From CAIZGX01 sp964511555 (lineage in GTDB: Bacteria > Bacteroidota > Bacteroidia > Flavobacteriales_D > Sanyastnellaceae): DNA of 64,000 nucleotides. The position numbers and the translations under genes are program-made. Position 1 is the stretch's first letter. Each line of letters opens with the position of its first letter. Shown here piece after piece: positions 16,200-22,825 of this stretch. The notes beneath the pieces are model-generated. The model was not told the origin of the DNA. It made no database searches and saw only the letters and a program-made list of their open reading frames with translations. The stretch lies in assembly GCA_964511555.1 (NCBI GenBank), contig CAZEFR010000005.1, positions 1 through 64,000 on the forward strand, given 5' to 3'.

Positions 16200-18490
16200 C
16201 CTTCCTCTCCGTTGTATTTTTCGAAACGAACTATCAAGAATTTACTGATTGGCGTATTGCTTCGTTCAGCCGTGTGGTGCAAAGGAACCAAGCAATTCGT
16301 TTCCGGGAAATAAGTCCCCACACAACCTTTCGGAATGTCGTAAGGAACAACGTGAAACTTAATGGCCTTACGTTCTACTCCTTCGTGCACGGCAATGATG
16401 TTCACCAATTCTTTGTGTTGAAATCCGGCTGCAAGAATATCTTCTTCGTTCATCATTAACACGCGACGTTCGTTTTCCACCCCGCGGTAGCGATCGTCTA
16501 GTCCGTATACCGTTGTGTTGAATTGGTCGTGTGTGCGAATGGTCATTAGCACGTAATGTCCGGTTGGAATTTCAATGTGTTGAAGGGGCTCTGTTCTGAA
16601 CTGAGCCTTTCCTGAAGGAGTTGTGAACTTGCCTTCACGCGGACCGTTCGGAAGATAGAAACCATCTGCGCCGCGAACGCGTTTGTTGTAATTGTCGAAA
16701 CCTGGAATGGTGGCTTCAATTTCTTCGCGAATGAAATCGTAATTGCTTCTCCACTTTTTCCAAGGCAGGTCGGAAGTTTTCTTGCAAGCGTTTCCGATTT
16801 CGCAAACGATTGCAGGCTCGCTCATGCAGAGTTCCGAAGCGGGTGTTACAGTTCCGCGTGAGCGATGCACGATTCCCATGGAATTTTCAACGGTTACGAA
16901 TTGTTCTCCGCCTTCTTGCAAATCTATTTCCGTTCTTCCTAGGCACGGAAGAATGAGTGCCTCTTCGCCGGTTACCAAGTGTGAGCGGTTGAGTTTGGTA
17001 GAGATGTGCACGGTAAGCGGCACTTGCTGCATGGCTTTCCCGGTGAAGACACTGTCGGGCGTTGCCGAAACGAAGTTTCCACCTAGGCCAATAAATACCT
17101 TCACTTGTTTTTTAGACATGGCTTCAATGGCCTCTACCGCGTCGAACCCGTGATGTCTCGGTGCAGTGAAGTTGTACCGTTTGTCGAGTGCGAGCAGGAA
17201 TGGTTCGCGCGGCTTTTCGTTAATGCCCATAGTTCTATCTCCTTGCACATTCGAATGCCCGCGAACGGGACAAAGCCCTGCACCTGGTTTTCCAACTGCA
17301 CCTAACACGAGGTGAATGTTCACCACTTCTTGAATAATGGCAACGGCCTTTTTCTGCTGTGTGAGACCCATGGCCCAGCAAGAAATAATATTTTTCTTTT
17401 TGGAAATAAGTTCAGCCACTTCGAAAGCTTGAGCTTTTGAGATACCACTGATTTCAGCGCATTCATCGAGGTTCACTTCTTCGAGGCTGTTCCAATAATT
17501 GATGAATCCTTCTGTTTTTTCTTCAACGAATTTCTGATCGAGCACCCCTCCTACTTCTTGTTCAAGCGTCTTCAGGTAATGTCCGATCATTTTGAATAAG
17601 GCATGATCTCCGCCTACGCGCACTTGCAAAAAATGATCGGCGAGTTGCGTTCCTCCTTTCAAAATTTCGATGGGGCTTTGTGGATCGATGAACTTCGTTG
17701 TTCCCACTTCAGGAAGTGGATTGATGTGTATGATTTTCCCGCCGTTTGCTTTGCACTTCGAAAGTGCAGACATCATTCGCGGATGATTGGTCCCAGGGTT
17801 TTGTCCGATTACCAAAATAGCATCTGCAATATGAAGGTCTTCAAGTTTCACTGTTCCTTTGCCTATACCGAGCGATTCAATGAGGGCCGTTCCAGAACTT
17901 TCGTGGCAGAGGTTGCTGCAATCGGGAAGGTTATTGGTTCCGAATTTCCGAACGAAGAGTTGATATAAAAAAGCGGCCTCGTTTCCTGTTCTTCCAGAAG
18001 TATAAAAAACGGCTTCATCCGGAGTAGCGCAATTGTCGAGTTCTTGCGCAATGCGATTCAAAGCAAAATCCCATGAAACAGGTTTGTATTTGCTGCTTCC
18101 TTTTTCAAGGAACATGGGGTTTGTTATGCGTCCGCTTTTTCCGATGATGTAATCGCTCCAATCGCTCATTTCTTCCACGGTGTGTTGCGCGAAGAAATCG
18201 GGGGTACAGCGTTTATCTGTGGCTTCTTCGGCAATGGCCTTTGCACCGTTTTCGCAGTATTCTCCGAGTGTCGATCTATGAGTCGGGTCTGGCCAAGCGC
18301 AACCTGGGCAGTCGATGCCGTCTTTTTGATTTAATTTTTGAAGCAGCTTCCAGCCTTTGATCATGCCCATCTCATCGGCAATGTGTTTAAAGGTTGAAGT
18401 AATAGCGGGCACACCGCATGCTGCGTCTTTGAGGTGTTTCAAGCGAATGCCTGTAAGTGTTGCAGGCGGTACTATTCGGACGTTTCTCAT
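16196..18490 (-). CDS. YdeP/FdhF-like molybdopterin oxidoreductase
   Basis: A 764-residue molybdopterin-dependent oxidoreductase of the YdeP/CbbBc type, related to the formate dehydrogenase alpha subunit. N-terminal cysteines in IDCPGCAWPD (61, 64) and EYCENGAK (79) suit the family's Fe-S motif. The molybdopterin domains follow (FYTSGRTGNEA, DCSNLCHESSG, VIGQNPGTNHPRM, GLGGNF). The C-terminal dinucleotide-binding domain contains TIRTHDQFNTTVYG. The frame is open further upstream to 18640, but that extension is coded by hairpin repeats, so I chose the ATG at 18490 (MRNVRIVPPA), which gives the normal family length. The substrate is unknown; moaC, mobA and a MOSC gene in the window supply or handle its cofactor. 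Confidence 0.87.
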   Translation of the reverse strand: MRNVRIVPPATLTGIRLKHLKDAACGVPAITSTFKHIADEMGMIKGWKLLQKLNQKDGIDCPGCAWPDPTHRSTLGEYCENGAKAIAEEATDKRCTPDFFAQHTVEEMSDWSDYIIGKSGRITNPMFLEKGSSKYKPVSWDFALNRIAQELDNCATPDEAVFYTSGRTGNEAAFLYQLFVRKFGTNNLPDCSNLCHESSGTALIESLGIGKGTVKLEDLHIADAILVIGQNPGTNHPRMMSALSKCKANGGKIIHINPLPEVGTTKFIDPQSPIEILKGGTQLADHFLQVRVGGDHALFKMIGHYLKTLEQEVGGVLDQKFVEEKTEGFINYWNSLEEVNLDECAEISGISKAQAFEVAELISKKKNIISCWAMGLTQQKKAVAIIQEVVNIHLVLGAVGKPGAGLCPVRGHSNVQGDRTMGINEKPREPFLLALDKRYNFTAPRHHGFDAVEAIEAMSKKQVKVFIGLGGNFVSATPDSVFTGKAMQQVPLTVHISTKLNRSHLVTGEEALILPCLGRTEIDLQEGGEQFVTVENSMGIVHRSRGTVTPASELCMSEPAIVCEIGNACKKTSDLPWKKWRSNYDFIREEIEATIPGFDNYNKRVRGADGFYLPNGPREGKFTTPSGKAQFRTEPLQHIEIPTGHYVLMTIRTHDQFNTTVYGLDDRYRGVENERRVLMMNEEDILAAGFQHKELVNIIAVHEGVERKAIKFHVVPYDIPKGCVGTYFPETNCLVPLHHTAERSNTPISKFLIVRFEKYNGEEG

Positions 18491-18514
18491 TGAGCGAATA
18501 TAATGCTTAATTCG

Positions 18515-18661
18515 AACTTCGTTATTCCTACTTCGTAATTGGAAAATCGAAGATTTTATTCCTATTGCATAATTGGAACTTCGTTGTTGAATAATTACAA
18601 AGTAAGGAATTACGTAGTAGGAATTACGAAGTGGTAACAACGGAGTTCTAACAACGTAGTT
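18515..18661 (+). repeat. Mini-hairpin string B (about ten hairpins, 5-nt linkers)
   Basis: The stretch between the oxidoreductase start and the first REP pair is built of inverted repeats with 3-nt loops. Forward part: AACTTCGTT, TACTTCGTA, AAAATCGAAGATTTT, TATTGCATA and AACTTCGTT, joined by ATTCC or ATTGG. After a 9-nt break come TTACAAAGTAA, TACGTAGTA, TACGAAGTG, AACGGAGTT and AACGTAGTT, joined by GGAAT, GTAAC or CTAAC. GGAAT is the complement of ATTCC, so the second half runs in the opposite direction. The string ends 4 nt before REP pair 1. Confidence 0.82.
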
Positions 18662-18665
18662 CCTC

Positions 18666-18815
18666 AGCCCCTTAGGGCGACATCCGAACTGCCCCCAGCA
18701 GAGCTGGGGGATATAGGTTGAGATGAATTCAAATTCTTAAGACAAGCGCACTATCTAAAATTCTATCCCCCAGCTTTGCTGGGGGCATTTCGGATGCCGC
18801 TCGCAGAGCGAGCTC
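18666..18815 (+). repeat. REP pair (BIME-like) 1
   Basis: Two inverted REP-like units around a spacer of about 55 nt. Left unit: hairpin GCCC/CTTA/GGGC (18667-18678), a CATCCGAA-type linker, then an 8-bp stem CCCCCAGC with loop AGA (18692-18710). Right unit, inverted: CCCCCAGC with loop TTT (18767-18785), linker TTCGGATG, then GCTCGC/AGA/GCGAGC (18799-18813). The same layout recurs at 19304-19455, on the other side of the transposase gene. Confidence 0.85.
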
Positions 18816-18880
18816 ACATATATGCGCATAACAGTTTCTTGACTTTGAATAAAGTGTAATTCAATTTTGCGAGAAAAAAA

Positions 18881-19360
18881 ATGTCGAAATCAATTTCAAC
18901 TATGACCATTCATTTGGTCTTTTCAACCAAATACAGACAGCCATTTATTCTTCCACAAATTGAAAATGATCTGTATGGATTTCTCTCCAACTTATGTGAA
19001 GAGCTCGAATGTCCGAGTATTCAAATTGGAGGATATTATGATCATGTTCATGTCATGTGTTTCCTCTCGAGAAAAATCGCCGTAATGAAATTGGCTGAAA
19101 AATTAAAATCCAATTCATCGCGCTGGATGAAGTCAAAAGCAGATTATCTGAAAGACTTTGAATGGCAGTTGGGCTATGCTGTTTTCAGTGTTGGACAATC
19201 AGAAGTATCTGGGCTGAAGAAATACATTCTCAATCAAAAAGTGCATCATTCTGAAATGGAATTTTCAGGAAGAAATAGAAACTTCATTTTGCAGCATATC
19301 AACGAGCCCCTTAGGGCGACATCCGAAATGCCCCCAGCAGAGCTGGGGGATAAAAGCTAG
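18881..19360 (+). CDS. REP-associated tyrosine transposase (IS200-like TnpA, Y1 HUH)
   Basis: A 159-residue Y1-transposase domain protein (IS200/IS605 TnpA superfamily). The HUH motif is His55-Val-His57 (YYDHVHVMCF), and the nucleophile Tyr115 is in GLKKYILNQKVHH. The segment LAEKLKSNSSRWMK and the WQLGYAVFSVGQSEV block are typical. These enzymes cut and join single-stranded DNA through a 5'-phosphotyrosine and recognise hairpins. It lies between two REP pairs with no accessory tnpB, which fits a RAYT rather than an active IS200. Residues 141-159 (NEPLRATSEMPPAELGDKS) are coded by the left unit of REP pair 2, so the ancestral C-terminus was probably near residue 140. Confidence 0.87.
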   Translation: MSKSISTMTIHLVFSTKYRQPFILPQIENDLYGFLSNLCEELECPSIQIGGYYDHVHVMCFLSRKIAVMKLAEKLKSNSSRWMKSKADYLKDFEWQLGYAVFSVGQSEVSGLKKYILNQKVHHSEMEFSGRNRNFILQHINEPLRATSEMPPAELGDKS

Positions 19361-19455
19361 GCAGAAGTCTTTTGATTTAAGCAAAGAGTATAATACAAAA
19401 AATAACCCCCACCTATCAGTGGGGGCATTTCGGATGCCGCTCGCAGAGCGAGCTC
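19304..19455 (+). repeat. REP pair (BIME-like) 2, overlapping the transposase 3' end
   Basis: Same plan as REP pair 1: GCCC/GGGC hairpin (19306-19317), CATCCGAAATG linker, CCCCCAGC/AGA/GCTGGGGG (19331-19349), spacer, then an inverted unit with CCCCCAC/CTATCA/GTGGGGG (19406-19425), the TTCGGATG linker and GCTCGC/AGA/GCGAGC (19439-19453). The third stem differs from pair 1 yet still pairs over 7 bp. The left unit codes the end of the transposase; the right unit abuts the stop of the small membrane gene. Confidence 0.85.
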
Positions 19456-19695
19456 TTAATTTTTCTTAGTAAAACGTTGGACAATTTCGCCTAAAGACTT
19501 TCCAGCATTTTGCCCCATTTCCTCAAAATTATATTCCTTGCTTTCATGCGAATCACAAGTCATTAGGAGATAGGCAAATCGAAACCCTAGAATGATTATT
19601 ATTATTGTTGAAAAGCCAATTAAAGGGGCAATGCTCTTCATCCTAGAACCTGAGGCAATAGCAGAAACAACCAGTGCTATCGCCAGTTGATACAT
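19456..19695 (-). CDS. Small hydrophobic membrane protein, probably 5'-frameshifted
   Basis: A 79-residue frame with two hydrophobic segments (LAIALVVSAIASG, and about 24-45 rich in Ile) and a soluble tail (EMGQNAGKSLGEIVQRFTKKN). I do not recognise a family. Upstream in another frame is an ATG at 19738 followed by an A9 run (19719-19727 on the minus strand). If that run were eight A, the two frames would join as MVNPKKIKSAGKIVMYQLA, a more natural start. The gene may therefore begin at 19738 and carry a one-base slip or sequencing error. The stop touches REP pair 2. Confidence 0.5.
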   Translation of the reverse strand: MYQLAIALVVSAIASGSRMKSIAPLIGFSTIIIIILGFRFAYLLMTCDSHESKEYNFEEMGQNAGKSLGEIVQRFTKKN

Positions 19696-19782
19696 TACAA
19701 TCTTACCCGCAGACTTGATTTTTTTTTGGATTTACCATAGTGCTAATCGATTTTATTATTTGAATAATTTCTCTGAATTCGT

Positions 19783-21345
19783 TTACCTCACCACCTCAAA
19801 CTTCTTCACTCCCCCACCCACTTTCACAACATAATTTCCTGCTGCAAAAGATGATGTGTTTATGACGGTGTTGGTTGAAAGAATTTGTTGTTTCAAGATT
19901 TGTTTTCCGAGTGCATCGAAAACAAAAAGATCGGTACCGATAAGGTCTGATGTGATTTGAAGATTGAGTTCGGTGGTTGCTGGATTCGGATATAATATCA
20001 AAGCATTCGAAAGTTCTTCAACGTTGGTTGGAATAACAACCACATCTTGTGAAAGAGTTGTGCCTACGCAACCTTCAGCGGTTGTTTCCACAACACTAAC
20101 ATTTCCTAAACCCGTTGATGCCCATAAAATGTTTACGGTGTTTGTTCCTTGTCCGCTTGCGATAACGCCGTTGGTGACTGTCCAGTTATAAGTGCTGTTC
20201 GCAGCACCGTTGCACGTGTATGTTAAATTCGAAAATGCCTCTGGACCAACCGGGCCAGTTATCTCATTTCCTGAAACGACACATTGTACATTCACATCAT
20301 AAATAACTTCATCACCAATACATCCGTCTGCTGTTGTCTCTGAAACAAAAACACTTCCAACTCCTTCTGCACCCCATAAAATGGTAACCGAATTCGTGCC
20401 TTGACCGCTTAGGATCACGCCGTTCGTTACGGTCCAGTTGTAAGTGCTTCCAACCGTATTCGGATAAGTATAAGTTTCTTGAGTGAATTGCGTAGGTGTT
20501 ACATTTCCAGAAACCGCCAATGGCCCAATGTTGCATCCGTTGTACAAAGCCAACATTTCGTCGGATGTTAATGCGCGGTTCCAGATTCCAATGTCGTCGA
20601 GATCAGAAAACGCACCGTTACTGCCTAAAGGAATTGCACCAACAGAGATGAAATCAGCATTTGGAAGGTCTATTAAATAATCCGTGCTTGTAATCGAATT
20701 ATCTAATACACCGTTGATATATATGTTCTGTTCTGAGCTATTCCACGATACAGTAATATTGGTCCATTCATTTAAGACCAAATCTGAATTTGATGCAAAA
20801 ACATTACCTGCAGGAAGAGAGCCATTCAAATGAAATCTAAATTTTTGCGTACCTCCATAAATTCCGCAATAAATTTGTGTATTAGACCCACCCTTCTGTT
20901 TAACAAAAAATGAATTATCAAATCCGAAATAATGATTCGTTAGGTTGAATTCATGAATTTTCACCCAAAAAGTGATTGTGCCTTGAGTGAAATTATTGAT
21001 TACTTGTATGGCTGAAGTTGGAAAGTCTAAATTTGAAGGGTCCGTGCAAGAATTGAAAAAATATGCACTTGCTGGAGAATTATTTCTGTCATTCGAAGGA
21101 GTCACATTACCACTTACAGTTAAATTCAAACCATTCCCACTTTCGTCGTTCGCATTGCCGTTGAAAGGCCAGTAACCCACGAGTCCGTTTGTGGGGACGT
21201 AGGAAGGAACCTGTGCATTAGCGGAAAGAAAGGTTAAAAAGGTTAAAAAGGTAAGAAAAGTTAAGAGAAGGTAAGAGAGGGGAAGACGAGAAAAAAGGGA
21301 AGAAAAGTTAAGAGAGGGGAAGAAAGAAAGTCTGGTTGTTTTCAT
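19783..21345 (-). CDS. Secreted LamG-domain protein with T9SS type A sorting domain
   Basis: A 520-residue secreted protein. After a signal peptide it has LVGYWPFNGNANDESGNG and the rest of a LamG/concanavalin-like fold (about 50-270). Two similar Ig/PKD-like repeats of about 90 residues follow (YNWTVTNGVILSGQGTNSV and YNWTVTNGVIASGQGTNTV). The last 75 residues are a type A sorting domain (ILYPNPATTELNL...GNYVVKVGG). The signal peptide is odd: its h-region is FLTFLTFLTFLTFL after SFFPSLNFSSLFS, both coded on the complement of the purine-rich repeat. Probable role is surface binding or adhesion; the ligand is unknown. Confidence 0.88.
   Translation of the reverse strand: MKTTRLSFFPSLNFSSLFSRLPLSYLLLTFLTFLTFLTFLSANAQVPSYVPTNGLVGYWPFNGNANDESGNGLNLTVSGNVTPSNDRNNSPASAYFFNSCTDPSNLDFPTSAIQVINNFTQGTITFWVKIHEFNLTNHYFGFDNSFFVKQKGGSNTQIYCGIYGGTQKFRFHLNGSLPAGNVFASNSDLVLNEWTNITVSWNSSEQNIYINGVLDNSITSTDYLIDLPNADFISVGAIPLGSNGAFSDLDDIGIWNRALTSDEMLALYNGCNIGPLAVSGNVTPTQFTQETYTYPNTVGSTYNWTVTNGVILSGQGTNSVTILWGAEGVGSVFVSETTADGCIGDEVIYDVNVQCVVSGNEITGPVGPEAFSNLTYTCNGAANSTYNWTVTNGVIASGQGTNTVNILWASTGLGNVSVVETTAEGCVGTTLSQDVVVIPTNVEELSNALILYPNPATTELNLQITSDLIGTDLFVFDALGKQILKQQILSTNTVINTSSFAAGNYVVKVGGGVKKFEVVR
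21222..21331 (+). repeat. Purine-rich dispersed repeat, copy 2 (signal-peptide region)
   Basis: GGTTAAAAA-type triplications, then two copies of the core AAGAAAAGTTAAGAGA, each followed by GAGGGGAAGA. Read on the minus strand it codes most of the signal peptide of the LamG protein. The best match is the dapB copy. Confidence 0.75.
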
Positions 21346-21421
21346 ACAGTTGGGGTTTATTCTTAAGGAAAGAATTGCATTAATTTTTTAATGTTAGACA
21401 AACATAAATCAATTTTCGGAA

Positions 21422-21439
21422 GTTATGTATATACATAAC
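21422..21439. promoter_or_regulatory. 18-bp perfect palindrome, candidate operator
   Basis: GTTATGTATATACATAAC is its own complement. It lies in the 127-bp space between the divergent LamG and XRE genes, 33 bp before the XRE ATG. XRE-type regulators commonly bind such dyads at their own promoter, so autoregulation is a reasonable guess. Confidence 0.5.
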
Positions 21440-21472
21440 ATTAATTTTTGCTAATGCAAGTTCCTTCGCTGC

Positions 21473-21751
21473 ATGCCGAAGAACGACAAAGAATACCTTG
21501 AAGAACTTGGAAAGAACATTCGAGCCAAGCGCAAGAAACTGAAGATGTCGCAGGCAGATCTGGCCTACAAAGTGGGTATGGATGTTCCAAATTTATCGGT
21601 GATTGAAAACGGCAAATCCAACCCTCAAATCCTTACCCTCGCCAAACTCGCTGCCGCCATGGACGCGCAAGTCTATACCGTCCTTCCTGAAATAGAAAAA
21701 CCATCGCAGTTTTTAGAAGAGCCAGGGGTTTATTCGCCGAGGAAACATTGA
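21473..21751 (+). CDS. XRE-family transcriptional regulator
   Basis: A 92-residue single-domain regulator. The helix-turn-helix spans about 10-65 (LGKNIRAKRKKLKMSQADLAYKVGMDVPNLSVIENGKSNPQILTLAKLAAAM). A short tail of about 25 residues follows, with no second domain. Its stop codon overlaps the first hairpin of string C. An 18-bp palindrome upstream may be its operator. No restriction or phage gene is beside it, so its target is unclear; it could control the divergent LamG gene, itself, or the following higBA genes. Confidence 0.88.
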   Translation: MPKNDKEYLEELGKNIRAKRKKLKMSQADLAYKVGMDVPNLSVIENGKSNPQILTLAKLAAAMDAQVYTVLPEIEKPSQFLEEPGVYSPRKH

Positions 21752-21973
21752 ACTTCGTTGTTAGAACTGCGTTATTCCTACTGCGTAATTGGAAAATCGA
21801 AGATTTTATTCCTATTGCATAATTGGAAAACCTTCGGTTTTATTCCTACTTCGTAATGCCTATTTTCATAATTCCTATTTCATAATTGGAACGGAGTTGT
21901 TATCATCTAAAAGTCGAAGACATTAGCCGGAGGCATTCGTTGAAGACATTCGTCGTAGACATTCGCCATAGGC
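21751..21973 (+). repeat. Mini-hairpin string C (about fifteen hairpins in two linker classes)
   Basis: This fills most of the 340-bp gap between the XRE gene and higB. First part (21751-21898): AACTTCGTT, AACTGCGTT, TACTGCGTA, AAAATCGAAGATTTT, TATTGCATA, AAAACCTTCGGTTTT, TACTTCGTA, TATTTTCATA, TATTTCATA and AACGGAGTT, joined by GTTAG, ATTCC, ATTGG or ATGCC. Second part (21913-21973), exact 13-nt period: GTCGAAGAC, GCCGGAGGC, GTTGAAGAC, GTCGTAGAC and GCCATAGGC, joined by ATTA or ATTC. Nearly every unit has 3-5 bp complementary arms and a 3-nt loop. The rest of the gap (21974-22091) holds only a GTGCA/TGCAC dyad and AT-rich sequence. Confidence 0.85.
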
Positions 21974-22091
21974 ATAAAGTGCATATAACCTGCACATAAA
22001 AGTTGGTGTGAATCTCCGTCTCTCTTTTTAGGTTTGAACAGAAAATACTTATTCACTTTTCGTGAACATTTTGAATTAAACACTACTTTTG

Positions 22092-22430
22092 ATGAAGGTT
22101 CATTTAATTAAGAAACTAGCCATTGAAGATTTCATTTCGAAACATGCAAGAAGTTCGAAGTCATTTCAAATTTGGTTAGCAATACTCAGAAATGCTGATT
22201 GGGAAAAACCTAGCGACATCTTTCAAACCTTTGGATCAGCCGATTTACTGGGCAATGGAAGCAATCGCGTGATTTTTAACATTGGAGGAAATGAATATAG
22301 AATGATATGCAAGTACCAAGTTACTTCAACCGAAATAAGACTTTATATTAAATGGATTGGAACTCACAACGAGTACGATCAACTATGTAAACTTAATTTG
22401 CAATACACAATAGACCAATACTCAAAATGA
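22092..22430 (+). CDS. higB: HigB-type toxin (mRNA interferase)
   Basis: A 112-residue RelE-superfamily HigB toxin, expected to cut mRNA at the ribosome. Family blocks: WLAILRNADWEKPSDIFQTFGSADLL (about 31-56), NRVIFNIGGNEYRMICKYQV (60-79), and the end block IKWIGTHNEYDQL. Start is the ATG at 22092 (an adjacent in-frame TTG at 22089 is less likely). The gene order toxin before antitoxin and the 4-bp ATGA overlap with the next gene are typical of higBA. TACTTTTG at 22084-22091 matches a -7 element but sits too close to the ATG to be its promoter without losing the first codons. Confidence 0.9.
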   Translation: MKVHLIKKLAIEDFISKHARSSKSFQIWLAILRNADWEKPSDIFQTFGSADLLGNGSNRVIFNIGGNEYRMICKYQVTSTEIRLYIKWIGTHNEYDQLCKLNLQYTIDQYSK

Positions 22431-22825
22431 AATACTCCATCATCAAATCAAAAAAACAATACTTCGAATACTGCTCGCGGATGGAATTACTCGGAGAGAT
22501 TAAAAAGAAATCAAAAGACATCACCGACGAGATAGAACTCCTTCAATTGCTCATTGACAAATACGACAGCGAAAAGTTAACAAGCAGCCCTATTCCTCCG
22601 CATGAGCTTTTAAAAGCTCTTATGGTTGAACACAACATGAAAGGAATTGACCTCGCCCAACTCCTTCAAGTAAGTCCTGGTCTTGTCAGCGATATGCTGA
22701 GTGGGAAAAAGGCCTTTTCGAAAAACACGATTCGAATACTTTCACAACATTTTAGGCTGAAGCAAGAGGCGTTTAACTCGGAACTACGTAATTGGAAAAC
22801 CTTCGGTTTTATTCCTACTTCATAA
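22427..22825 (+). CDS. higA: HigA-type antitoxin, XRE domain, with repeat-coded C-terminus
   Basis: A 132-residue antitoxin. An N-terminal part (about 1-60) probably binds the toxin. The helix-turn-helix is at about 63-115 (LLKALMVEHNMKGIDLAQLLQVSPGLVSDMLSGKKAFSKNTIRILSQHF), expected to repress the operon. Overlaps higB by 4 bp. The family normally ends soon after the HTH; here the last 12-15 residues (ELRNWKTFGFIPTS) and the stop codon are coded by hairpin string D, so the original end has been replaced. The DNA-binding part is intact, so function is probably kept. Confidence 0.87.
   Translation: MKYSIIKSKKQYFEYCSRMELLGEIKKKSKDITDEIELLQLLIDKYDSEKLTSSPIPPHELLKALMVEHNMKGIDLAQLLQVSPGLVSDMLSGKKAFSKNTIRILSQHFRLKQEAFNSELRNWKTFGFIPTS

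Noticed and set aside
18500..18640. N-terminal extension of the molybdopterin oxidoreductase (frame open to 18640)
   Set aside because: The extra codons are the hairpin string, and the protein already has the normal family start at 18490.
18881..19360. Complete, recently active IS200 insertion sequence
   Set aside because: The flanks are paired REP units rather than typical IS200 ends, and no second copy exists in the window; a REP-associated single-copy transposase fits better.
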